Part shown: positions 33,600 through 44,674 of the stretch, in pieces
Position numbering within the stretch: the stretch's first letter is position 1
Layout of the letters: each line of letters begins with the position of its first letter
Origin: Emydura subglobosa
Taxonomy: Eukaryota; Chordata; Testudines; Chelidae
Length of the DNA stretch: 64,000 bases
Direction: 5' to 3'
NCBI GenBank assembly: GCA_007922225.1
Contig: ML679961.1
Location: 8,923,433-8,987,432 of the forward strand
Translations under genes and position numbers: made by a program
Notes under the pieces: model-generated
Seen by the model: the letters and a program-made list of their open reading frames with translations, nothing else
Databases searched by the model: none
Told to the model about the DNA's origin: nothing

Positions 33600-34700
33600 T
33601 ACTGCCAGTAATCCAAACTATCCCCAAAGGCATGGCGCACACAGAACGGGCAGGGGAGGGGGGAAGGGGCAGGGGAGGGGCTGTGGACTTTCGCTCTTTT
33701 GCCTCTGGAAATCAGTGTTTTAAGGCCTTGTAGTCATTTCCTTGATAGTGTGAGGAAACTTTTTGTACATTTATATAAAAAAGGAGGCCAGAAGTGCACA
33801 GCCCCCATCTTACTTCCTAATATATTATGTCCTCCCCTGCCGAGTCCTGGGACTCGGTCTGGATTTGGTAACTGAAGTAATATAAATGTTAGCTAAGACG
33901 CATTCCAGCAACATGGTTCCAATTTAAGCTTGTTTTGAAGTCTAAAGGACCAATATGTCTCACAGATTCTTCATTGGACATTTAGATCTAATGTAATTTG
34001 TGTAGGAGCGTAAGCTGCTCTCTAGAATCTCCTCCGTTCCAGAAGTCAGATCCCTTCCCAAGTGAGATGCAAGGCAATGGAGAGCCTCTTGCATTTGCTG
34101 CTGATAGCTTTCCTAACCTCTTTTGATCTTCAGCGCTTTGCTCAGGAAATTGCATAATATTTGCCAGGCCTCGCAGACAAACGAAGCAAAGTCAGTGCCG
34201 CACGTTGTCACCAGTTTTGCTCCCTTTTTCCATTGCTTTTAGCAGACAAGGTCGCCGCCTCTGAACGAAACCTTTCTCTGCAAGCTGTTTGCACTTTACT
34301 TCAATAACATGCTTCTTGCAATGCTGACTTTATTTGCGCAGACACGCATTCTCCAAGTTTGCCTGCCCCCTCTTCCTCCCTCACACCCCTCTGGAGCCCC
34401 TGCCTGAATCGAAGTAATGAGCTTACCCATGGAACTCATTGCCCTTTATCTTGCTGGGGAACGTGCACCTTTTGAACTGCCATCTGCAGATTGTGTTGAT
34501 GCACTGACTTGTTAACTGTGCCATACTGTGAAGGAAATGGCATGATTTATATCAAGTGCTCAGGACGGCTGTTCATAAGAAACACTTGAGCCAAGCTGTT
34601 GCCGCTCAGGATGCGCCCTGGGGAGAGGGGTTTCGTTTCGGGTCATGCTCTTGCCTTGTATGAGGGCAGGCGCAAAGCACTGAAATCACAGTCCTTCACT
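33600..34700. promoter_or_regulatory. Cluster of candidate conserved non-coding blocks
   Basis: This kilobase lacks repeat phrases and has unusually even, information-rich text for this window. Examples are 34,130-34,370 ('tgcataatatttgcc', 'aagctgtttgcactttactt', 'caatgctgactttatttgcg') and 34,480-34,620 ('gttgatgcactgacttgtta', 'catgatttatatcaagtgct'). Purine-rich GGGGAGGGGG-type runs lie at 33,650-33,680. This looks like regulatory DNA of a developmental gene, but the judgement is by texture only and needs alignment. Confidence 0.25.
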
Positions 34701-36655
34701 GAAGCTGAAGGGTGGGGGGAGAGAAACATTATGAAACCATAGAAGCGAAGCTGCCAAATTAACTTCTCACCCTTTCAATCACACTCCAGAGGATAAAAGC
34801 CTAACATTTCTGCCTCAGAAACAGGCTCAGTTTACACCAAACAAGTTATTTCTCTAATTTATCAGACTTGCCAGTTATCATTCTAATTACTGAAAACCTC
34901 AGCCTTTTTATGAAGTCAGATGTGCAGCCTTATTTGAATGGTTGTAATATATTGTTAAAAAATAGGACTTGGAGGGGGACGGGGATGGGAGGGAGGAGTA
35001 AAGTTTTTAGAAAAAAATCCTGCAGGTTTCTTTGCAAGGTTAGGGATTTAACACCACCACCATCACCAAAAAAATTATTCTGGATTTAATTTTCTGGAAA
35101 AAGCATCAACTTCCAACATAATGCAACACAGCTAAAGCCAGCATTCATGGAGGAGGCTTGATACAAAACTCATCCACCACTGACTTGCATCGGCTTTGGA
35201 TCAGGCCCTGATCACAGAGCAGCGCAAGTAAAACTTAATCATGAAAACAAATTAAGACCCAGAATTCAGAGTGGGGAGGGGAAGAGGAACCATTAGACAT
35301 AAAAAGTATCTGCATAAGCTGCTCACCCAGACTTTCAGAGCAGACACTGATTTGTCCATTTTATATAAATGGATGATTAGAGTCATTCTCTAAGACAAAT
35401 TTACTTTTCTGCACACTCTAAATCTGTTTAGTCACTTTAAAGGTGTCAATTATTGGAGCACGCCAAGACTATGAATTTCTTAGTAAAAGCCTTAATAACA
35501 TTTTGAAATGAAAAGCAGATATCTTGAAGTTGGCTTACTTTGAAAAGACATATGAGTAGATCTGGTTTTAATTTCTAGCCTATTCTACATCTGGAATCCC
35601 TTATAATTAAAACTAAAAGCTGGACTACTACTTCCACCTGTCAAATGATGAAAAGATGAATGCACTAATAGGTTACTAAATAGCCCAACAGGGTAGAGTT
35701 TACTTTCCTGTTCTATACTGTAAAAAAGAATTTTGGACATGAGACTAGAGGTCTTTGGTCATTACTAACAACATGCTTTGAGTATTAACCTATATACCCC
35801 ACCACCACCACCACCACTAGTGCCTTTTGAATATTAAGCTCTCCAAATTGCACTTTAAGTTTAGATTTATATATCTATCCTTTCTGCTGTAGTGTTCAAA
35901 CTCTTCCTGCTCTGGATGTAGATCAGAAGAGTTCATTATCACTCTTGTCACTTCTTTCCCCTATCTCTTTGTTCTTCTCTTTCAATTCATTTTCTTCTCT
36001 CATATTAGCCACTTTAATCCACCACATGCGCCATGCAAGCCTTTCCAGTGATTTCAATGGGCTTTGGATCATGTCCCCAAAGGGATGACTATTTGTATAT
36101 ATTATACATATTGATCTGCTTACTTGTACTATGATTTTTGTACCCATTTTTTCAATTCTTGTTTCCCTATCCGTTTGTGTTGATCCGCCTGTCGCATCTT
36201 CTCATAATCCTAGACTGAGAGCTCTTTGGAGCTCACATTTGTACAGCATCAAGCCCTGTGAGACTCCAATACCTTATTGGAGCCTCTAAACACAACCACA
36301 ATATAAATAAAATAATTGTTGGATTGTTAATCTATATTTAATATGTTAAAAAGAATTAAAACACTTTCCTACATAAAAGAATGCCAAAAGTAATTTCCCA
36401 AGAGCACTGATACACCACACTGTAATATTTATGTACATGTGGCCTAATTACAAACCCCTTATAGGGTCAACAGGACTCCTGCTTCCAAGTGTGAGTATGG
36501 GGCTTGCACTCTGGCCCTTCTTGGAGATTCTTTCCAGCAATATCTTCCCTACTGATCTTTAAAGCTGTTGCAAAAATCACAAGGGCACAAAATACATTTG
36601 CAGTGTTACAATTTTTTTTAAATTACTGAAGAGTGAAGAATTTATTTTAAAAAGT
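34701..36655. other. AT-rich single-copy stretch
   Basis: No elements recognised. A (CAC)n-like run lies at about 35,798-35,815, and the words 'cactgacttgcatcggcttt' (35,179) and 'gatttcaatgggctttggat' (36,050) are fragments of the old dispersed family. Confidence 0.4.
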
Positions 36656-36860
36656 AAATATTCAACCTCATCTCTGGAGAATCCTTGTAGCAGAGAGCCA
36701 GCTGTGTGGGCAGTCGCTAAAGATTAATCGTCTTATTGCCTGCCCGTTTCCTCTCTCCGTAGAAAGATGGAAATAGCCAATATGGAAAACAGAACTTAAT
36801 TCTGATTGAAAAATACTTTGGAGGAGTCAAACACTGTAAAGGCGTTTACACTGGAGTCAA
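36656..36860. promoter_or_regulatory. Candidate conserved non-coding block
   Basis: It contains the palindrome GATTAATC (36,722-36,729), a dimeric homeodomain site, within mixed, non-repetitive text ('gtcgctaaagattaatcgtc', 'ttattgcctgcccgtttcc'). The surrounding kilobase is AT-rich and plainer. No conservation data were available. Confidence 0.25.
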
Positions 36861-38939
36861 ATTACTCTTAATAATACTCTTATTATTTCTCTTATTAGTA
36901 CCATTATATCATTATAGCAGTAGCCATTTTCAATAAGAGAAGTAAGCAAAAAGAATCAGTTCTGAAAATTCTCATATGATGATTTATAATAATGCTGCAT
37001 TTTTATATTACTGTATTCCATGGTGGAAAGTCGTGCCTTGAATCCCAGATGCCCACAGAGTTCCCAAAAATGCCTCATTGGCACATTCATGCTCACCGAC
37101 ACGAAGATCCAAGCATAGTGTTCCATTTCAGATGAAGTCGAATGGAACGAGTTATCCTGAAAGTTACAAATACACAGTACTTGACTCTTTAAGTCCAAGG
37201 AAAGAGAAATGTTTTAAAAGCCTCAGCAAATAGGAACCTGGTGCAAATAGTAAACATTATTCTGAGTATGGAGAGATACCGGTTAATGTTTGCCCACTGG
37301 GGTGTGGATGAGCACTTTGTTGTGAGGGGCTTTCAGTTGTTAAGGTTAATACATTTTGTGCCAGATTCTCAGCTGGTGTAAATCAGCATAGCTCCATTGC
37401 AATCAATGGAACGACACTGATTTATAGCAATGGAGAATCACCATGCCCCTTCCCACCTCACAGACACACACGTTTCCCCCCACCCTCAATCTTGGACTGT
37501 ATAACACAGACACCCTAGAAAGGTTGATGACAAATTTGAAACGGCGTAGGGATATGCTGAACCTAAAGTCTGACTCAAACCCAAACGGGCTGTTCGCCTT
37601 TTAAATCACAAAGAGTTGCTCTCTTAAACGTTATTGTCAAAGGAGCATTTTTAAACGTGTAGCAAAACTTACTGGCTGCACCCTCCAATCTGTGCAGTGC
37701 ACACTGCATTCCATAAAAACTCAACCCCTTCTAGTGCCGATTCATAAATGATGTGTTGGTTTAATCTATTTTTCACAGGGGGTGTTTGAGAGCAGGAAAA
37801 TTAGAAACAGGTAGAATGGACTATTATTACTGTCTCGTAGTGTGCTTTTGTACATGAGGATTGGATTAAGATAACATCTGGTCTATATTTCTTGAACTAT
37901 TTCCCTTTTATCACAAGAAAATCGGCAACCCATCTCACAACTGCTCTTAATTTAGATCTAAATATCACTGATGAAACATTGTACAACATGCTGTTATCTA
38001 TTAAAATGATTTCCCTGAAGGAAGAGTTGATACTTTTATATTTTCCAGCAAAGCCAACCATACTCCCCTTTAGCACTAACTGGTTACCTTATAATCATAT
38101 GCTCAAATGTTAAAAATAAAATCAAACTGGGAAAACCTAACAGGTCCTGGGGCCAGATCCTCAGCTGGTGTAAATAAGTGTAGCTTCACTGACTTCAGTA
38201 CAGTTATGCCATTTTACACCAGCTCAGGATCTTGGGATACAGATTTTGATTCATATAAGGCCCAATCCTGCAAGGTAGTTAAAGCCTTATATTCCCATTG
38301 GCTTTAACAGGAGTTGATGAAAGCTAACCACATGCTTAAGTCCATTCTGATTTAGCAAAGCATTTATGAATGTGCTTAAAATTAAGCATGTGTTTAGATG
38401 CTTGGCTAAATCAAGGCCTTAATTTTCTATTTTACACATACAGCAGATTAATAATAGATAACCTTGAGTTTTTGTTTGGGAAGCAGACAGGTAGGGCATG
38501 GTATGCTGTCATATCTCCTATTCGGGTCAAACAAAAAAATTGTCAGTGGAATGCAGTAATCTTTTTTTCAGTGCTTTGCAGAGTTCAAGTCCCCAGAAAG
38601 CAGCCTACTGAGTTCAGCAAATAAAATGTCTGTTTTCTTCACGTGTCTATAATTCATTTCCATGGACAATAAATCAGAAAAAGAAAAAAGTATTTTACAG
38701 TCTCAAACTATTTTGCATCCTTTCACTGCACATCAGCTTTACCCATTTCCATTGTATCTTTACCACATAAAGCTGTAGAATTAGATAAGCATACGCTCTA
38801 TGCATTAGCCAGTCTGATCTGAAAGTATTTTGCACCATTTGGATATACCATTTGGTGTTGATCAGGGGAAAAAGAAACTGTAAAAAAATCATCACCATTT
38901 CTTTCAAAGCATAAACTGTCTGAAGGGGAGAAGCACACA
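36861..38939. other. Single-copy stretch with old palindromic repeat fragments
   Basis: At 37,355-37,440 and 38,146-38,240 the text 'cctcagctggtgtaaat' pairs with a downstream inverse ('tttacaccagctcaggatc' at 38,213-38,231), so these are small palindromic elements. At 38,255-38,425 phrases such as 'cccaatcctgcaagg' and 'catgcttaagtcc' belong to another old family, seen again near 56,550-56,720. The rest is unrecognised. Confidence 0.45.
38146..38240. mobile_element. Small palindromic old MITE-like repeat
   Basis: The arms 'agatcctcagctggtgtaaa' and 'ttttacaccagctcaggatc' are near-perfect inverse copies about 55 bases apart. A decayed relative with the same left arm lies at 37,355-37,440. 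Confidence 0.6.
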
Positions 38940-39180
38940 AGGAATGTAATTGACTGTCAACCAGTCATGTATTTTTGGAGGAATTCTGAGAATAAAAAGT
39001 CTTTAGTAGTTATCAGTTGTCAGACTGGAGCCATTCATTTTTCACCTGCTTGTGTTTGTTGTCTGGCAACCAGTCAATGGCGCTATTAGTAGAATTAAGA
39101 TCCAGAAGAAAAGATTGCCCTCTAGGAGGTAAGATAAGGACTGGAAAGTGTGGCTCGTTATCAATATCACAATAAGGAAC
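38940..39180. promoter_or_regulatory. Candidate conserved non-coding block
   Basis: The text 'gactggagccattcattttt' and 'gttgtctggcaaccagtcaa' is non-repetitive and information-rich. It includes CACCTG (E-box) and an inverted pair GTCTGGCAACCAG. It is flanked by plain AT-rich DNA. This is an impression only; no alignment was possible. Confidence 0.25.
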
Positions 39181-39939
39181 AGGTCAGAAAGGATTCAGTG
39201 TAGGTTTCATTTCAAACAGGTAATCTCTGATGAAATAATAGAGTAATTGTTGCTTTGAAACCCTTATGTGCTGCAGCACACTACAGCTCATTTGACACAA
39301 ACTCCGGATTTACTGAAGAAACCCAACAAGTCTGAAGCATACACACACACACACACAGAAAGTGAGAAAAGAAAGTGCAAAAGCAGAAAACTGCTTTATC
39401 CCTTACTACCCGGTCAATAGAGTGAAGCATAACTTATTATTTAGGGCAGTTTTATACTTTGATTTATGTCTCTTCTCTCCTTCAGACTGATTTCTATCTG
39501 GCTACAAAAAGTTTTGGTCTACATTCATGCAGTAACATAATACAGAATATTGCAAGAGTAATTACAAATGTCAATACAATACATTGGCAAAACGCTGAAC
39601 CCAGAGAATGAATGAAAACTCTCCGGGGAATTCCTTTGGATGGGGGGTTTTTTTGTTTTTTTTTTTTTTAGTTTTACTTAAAGTCTTGAAAACAATCATT
39701 AGCACAAGCCATAAGAGCAGAACACAAATGGCAGTTGATGTTGACCAACAGAATTTTCAGGTTTTTGGCAACATATCTAAACGTTGCCCTTGAAAAGTAA
39801 TTGTTGAGTGGGCTTGTCATTTTTCAGATATTGCGCCAGTATCTCAATTGTCTTTTTTGTAAATGTGGATTAACTGTTTGGGGATTAATCTACTATTCGT
39901 ATTACTGTTTGTAGGAAGAGGAAACCAGCAAAATAGTTG
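39181..39939. other. Single-copy stretch with a (CA)n tract
   Basis: A (CA)n microsatellite is at about 39,341-39,357 and a T-rich run at about 39,646-39,670. Nothing else recognised. Confidence 0.4.
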
Positions 39940-40066
39940 AACATAAGAACGGACATAATAGGTCAGACCAATGGTCCAGCTGGCCCAGTATCCTGTCTTC
40001 TGACAGTAGCCAATGCTAAGTGCTTCAGAGGGAATGACTAGCACAAATAATCATCAAATGATCCAG
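39940..40066 (-). mobile_element. CR1-like LINE 3' fragment, antisense
   Basis: The phrase 'aacataagaacggacataat' then 'ggtcagaccaatggtccagc' and 'ccagtatcctgtcttctgac' is a very common CR1-related fragment in turtle and crocodilian DNA. It stops abruptly at a short tandem array. Confidence 0.6.
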
Positions 40067-40251
40067 CCCTGCCTGAGGACCTGGGCGTAGAGACTGTTTT
40101 GTTTTGTCTGCCCGCCCTGACTGAGGGCCTGGGCTAGAAACTGTGTATTTTGCCTGCTCCGCCCTGTCGGAAGGGCCAGGGCTAAAGACTCGTTGCTTAC
40201 CTCGCCCTGACTCAGGGCCAAGGCTACTGACTGTTTGCCTGCCTGTAGCGA
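40067..40251. repeat. Four-unit tandem repeat, 43-48-bp period
   Basis: Units begin at about 40,067, 40,115, 40,162 and 40,205, each opening with ccctg(a/c)ct-like text followed by 'gagggcctgggct' and 'agaaactgt...tgcctgc'. The units are clearly related but diverged. The array lies between two antisense CR1 segments. Confidence 0.8.
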
Positions 40252-40309
40252 AGTGGGGTGGCCTCCCTCTGAGGCTGACACCCCAGGCCAACCCCGAACT
40301 ATTACAGGG

Positions 40310-40760
40310 ACCTTGTGAAAGGCTTTCTGGAAATCTAAGTACACTATATCCACTGGATCTCTCTTGTCCACATGCTTGTTGACCCCCTCAAAGAATTCTA
40401 GTAGATTGGTGAGGCATGATTTCCCTTTACAAAAACCATGTTGACGTTTCCCCAACAAATCATATTAATCTGTGTGTCTGATAATTCTGTTCTTTATGAT
40501 CGTTTCAATCAATTTGCCTGGTACTGAAGTTAGGCTTACCGGCCTGTAATTGCCAGGATCGCCTCTGGCACTGGCAAGTACAAATTGGCCTCACATTAGC
40601 TATCCTCCAGTCATCTGGTACAGAAGCGGATTTAAATGATAGGTTACATATCACAGCTAGTAGTTCTGTATTTTCACATTTGAGTTCCTTCAGAACTCTT
40701 GGGTGGATACCATCTGGTCCAGGTGACTTATTACTATGTAATTTATCAATTAAGCACTCT
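40310..40760 (-). mobile_element. CR1 LINE, RT N-terminal segment, antisense
   Basis: Read on the minus strand, 40,458-40,315 gives QHGFCKGKSCLTNLLEFFE then DIVYLDFQKAFHKVP, the CR1 ORF2 block containing the first catalytic Asp (usual form YLDFSKAFDTVP; here FHKVP replaces FDKVP). The text to 40,760 continues upstream in the same ORF. It lies next to the CR1 tail at 39,940, from which the tandem array separates it. Confidence 0.85.
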
Positions 40761-41439
40761 CAAGTCCTGAATGTATAAAATATATGCAGATAAACAGTAC
40801 GAAGGTGCAAAATAAACACAGTGGGAGGCATTCTCCCTCCCACTATTTCCCCATGCCCTGCATCAAACAGGGGCCTAAAAGCCCCACACAGATAGACAAG
40901 GAAGAATCCATCCAGGCATGGACAATGTGTAAAACAACCATAGTCAGTTTGATGTATCACCCATTGAAAACCTAATCTTCTTGTTCTGTTTGTACAGAAA
41001 CTAGCACACTAGGTTCCTGGTCCATGACTAGTGAGCTTAGTTGATACAGTAATACAAAGAAATAATAATAAAGGGAGGTAAGGTATGTCGCTACAGCCGT
41101 TCTGAGCAGCTCTCAGTTGTGGAGCCACTCGTATCAGCCCTCACAGGTTTGGCATGATATAGATACATTCCCTGAGCTGCCTAAATTACTCCAGCGGCTG
41201 CTTCAGCTCCTAGAGTCCGGAGGCCACACAGGCGGCATAAACCCACTTTAACCATCATGCCACCAGGCCTATAAGAGGCACAGAACAAAACGTCAACTGC
41301 TGCTTTCTGTGATTATCATGACCACAAATATGCATATGAATGTATATATGTCTGCTCTATCTTAGGGCTCTCTGAAGCACCCCTCATTGTAGTAGCTGTG
41401 TGTGTTTGTTAGTGTTAGTTTTTACTCCAACAGAAACTA
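40761..41439. other. Single-copy stretch, nothing recognised
   Basis: No repeat ends, domains or RNA genes seen. Confidence 0.4.
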
Positions 41440-42850
41440 GGCCTGATGTTAAATAGAAACTACCAAAGCTGAACATTTTTAAATCTGCAAGACTGGATAA
41501 CTTGCACCTAAGAACTTTAAAAAAATAGGCTGAGGTGCTCTGAGCCACTCATATTAGTATTAAATAAATCTTGAAATACTGGGGAAATTCCAGAGGAGTG
41601 GGGGAAAAGCAAATACTGTATGCCAATATTGAAAGGATAAATGGGATGACCTGGGCAATTATAGGCGAGTTAGCCTGGGATGGATCCTAGGCAAAATAGA
41701 TCAAAGGATGGCAGCACAATTAATGACAATCTACACGGTTTTGTGGAAAATAAGTCTTGCCAAACAAACTTGATACCAATTTTTGATGAGATTACATGTT
41801 TGGTTGATAGTTAACTGGGTTGACATAATATATTTAGACTTCTGTAAGGTATCTGACTTAGTATCAAATCAGCACTATACAAAATCAATGTAGTACATAT
41901 TACATGGCTTAAAATATGGCTAACTGATAGATCTCAACAAGTTGTAAATTGGGAAATTATTATCTGCTGGGGATGTTTCTAGTGAGGTCCCACAGAGATC
42001 AGTTTGTGGCCAAATAAATTCAATATATTTATCAATGACTTAGAAGAATCATTGCTGATTGCTGAAGTTTGCAGATGACACCAAAATTGGTGGAGCAGTA
42101 AACAATAAGATCAGGTCAGTTCTGCAGAGTAATCAGGATCACTTGGGCTGAGTTGAATAATATATACTATACAGATCATGTGTTTAGGAATAAAGAGTAT
42201 AGGCCACACTTACAGGATGAAGAACTGTAGTTTGGAAAGCAGCAACCCTGAAAGGGATTTAGGGAGCCTGGTGGACAATCAGTTGAATGTGAGCACTCTG
42301 TGTGATGTGGTAGCTAAGAAAGCTAACACAAAACTTGGATGTTTAAGCAGGGAAATATTGAGCAGAATTAGGGAGGTGGTATTACCACAGTATATGGCAT
42401 TACAAAGCCTAGTACTGGAATACTGTGTCCAGTTCTGGTGTCCGCACTTCAAAAATATGTTGACAAATTAGAAAGGGTTCAGATGAGAGCTACAAGTGTG
42501 ATTTGAGGTCTGGAAAACCTGCCTTACAGTGAGAGACTAAAGAAGCGCAATCTATTTAGTTTATCCAAAAGAAGATTCAGAGGTGACTTGATCACAGTGT
42601 ATACATACGTACATGAGAAGATTTCTGATAGTAGAGAGAGTCTGAATCTAGCAGCAAAAGGTATAACAAGATCCAATGGCTGGAAGCTGAAGCTAGACAA
42701 ATTTCAGACTTGAAATCAGATGCACATTTTTAACAGTTTTAACGACTGGAACAACTTATGGGTTGTAGTGGATTCTCCATCACAAAGTCTTTAAATTAAG
42801 ATTGCATATCTTTCTAAATGATACGGTCTAGCTCAATCAGAAGTTACGGG
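41440..42850 (+). mobile_element. Old CR1/L3-type LINE, sense, about 1.4 kb
   Basis: The plus strand shows a decayed ORF2 series: text for YLDFCKVSDLV at about 41,834-41,866 (from YLDFSKAFDTV), for FINDLEE near 42,030, and for FADDTKIGGAVN around 42,070-42,100. Then come ERDLGSLVDNQLNVS and LEYCVQFWCPHFK at 42,178-42,471, and a 3' region with 'gattctccatcacaaagtct' and 'ctagctcaatcagaagttac'. It is much more diverged than the CR1 copies at 25-28 kb and has many frame breaks. Confidence 0.8.
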
Positions 42851-44674
42851 CTTGATGTTTACTACTACTTTTAACTTTACAAATACCCAAATCTAAGTTG
42901 AGGCAAAAATATTACTTGTATTCCTAAATATTTTGGACCAAGCAAACTTGACCAGGAGCTAATAATTGTGGGTTAAGAACAGACTACGAGCACTTTAATA
43001 GCATAGGGTTTGGAAGCTTTGAGGAATATACACACTAAATCCTTCTGCAATAATCAGAAGATCCTAAAAAGAAATGGCTTGTGCATTTTGAAATTAAACC
43101 ATGTATATGCTTTTTGAGGCACTATCATTGAAATTAGGTGATAAAGATATTTCAGAGTAAACAAAAATAAAAACATTTTTGTTTCACACAGAAGGCATAC
43201 TGAACTTCTAACAGGAACTGAGAACCTTGCACCAATTAGATCATATCTTAGCTACGCACTCAGAATAAGTGATTGATTTAACAGACACTGAGCAGAGATA
43301 CTAGTTCATTTCTTATTGTTGCTATTCAGTCACTTTTAGCCAACACATTTCCCTCCCCCACCCGCCAGAATATCTGTGATTTCTTAGATTCCCTGAGGCT
43401 ATTCCCTTGATAAATGGACGGGTCGCATGAACAAAATGCTACAGCACAGTGCTTTTTCTCTGCTGCAAGAACTGGTCAGCGACGCACACGGTCTGTCTGT
43501 CTAAGCTGCTGCTATCAAACCAGTCCAGTGTGAGCAAGCCTAAACATTGTGGTGGTTAGAATAGCCTGTGGTAGGGTCTCAGAGGGAAAATGATCATGTC
43601 ATTACCATTTCTATGAAACATTTAGGGCCTGCTCCAACTCCCACTGGAGTCAGTGACAGCTCCCATTGATTGCAAGAGGAGCAGGATGGGCCTTTAAGGG
43701 TAAATCTTCATCCCAACCTTCTGAGCAACTTGGCTGGGTACTGAGACTCTCTGGAGCAGAGCACGGAAAGTCTATTTCTCCTCCCACACAGCTGGAGTGA
43801 ACTGCTCTGCAGAAGCTGCTCTAATCTAATGAATCAGCATCTTCATTAGGTGGGATGCTATTTACTGGAGTATCCTCCATGATTCTAGTGTCTCCTTCCT
43901 CCTCTATCGGGGAGTAAGACTTCAAACTATTGCAGACCATATCTTAACCGAGATAGACATTTCCTCTCCTGTTGTGTTCACGTGAACCATCTCTCCTCCC
44001 ATTTACATTCGTGGGCAACTAAAGTAAATGCTCACATGCAGAAACAATGACCGGAAGTTATTTAATGTAATCTGAGCTTCTATTCAATGCAATTTAGCAG
44101 CTGAAATGAAAGAGGAGTCAGTTCCATCTGACCAGCCAAATCTCTGCTGGCCACAAGCAAGTGCTCCATAGACCACATGCTTCAAGCTTCTGGACTAGCG
44201 CATTCTCCTAAAAATGAGTCCTCTGGCCATGCCTCTCTCCCTCAAGCATACAACTACACAGCCACGTGAAATCCTGCCCTGTCCTCCATTGTGTCATGGA
44301 ACTGAACTGATTCTGGTGTCAGGGCACCCTCTGCAACCACAGAGGAGGCAGTATCATCCTGTTTATACTGGATCTCACTGGTGAATGTAATGCTGGTGGA
44401 AAGTGTCAGAATGACCCCCTGGGAGACAGCCCACAGAGCAGACACACAGCACAGGCAGCGCTGCAGCAATGCAAGCTTCCCACACAGTGCCTCAGTGCCC
44501 CTCAACCCTGGAGCAACAACCTTCAGGAAGGAGGGTAGCTCACATTCTGTGCCCATTTATTCCTGTGCCTCTCAGCAGAGAGTTCCAATCAGGGAACCAG
44601 TCTTGATGGCATGTTTCTCAAGCAGACATTCATTCACCTGGACTGAGAACACCAAAAACTCATTTCACAGAAGC
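42851..44674. other. Single-copy stretch, no gene recognised
   Basis: The old palindromic phrase 'ctcccactggagtcagtgac' occurs at about 43,638. The longest open frame of the window (208 codons, 44,381-45,007) begins here but runs through a transposon end and has no domain, so it is not called. Confidence 0.4.

Noticed and set aside
40067..40251. CRISPR-like array of regularly spaced repeats
   Set aside because: Units are contiguous and diverged, with no constant repeat/unique spacer pattern, and the genome is vertebrate.
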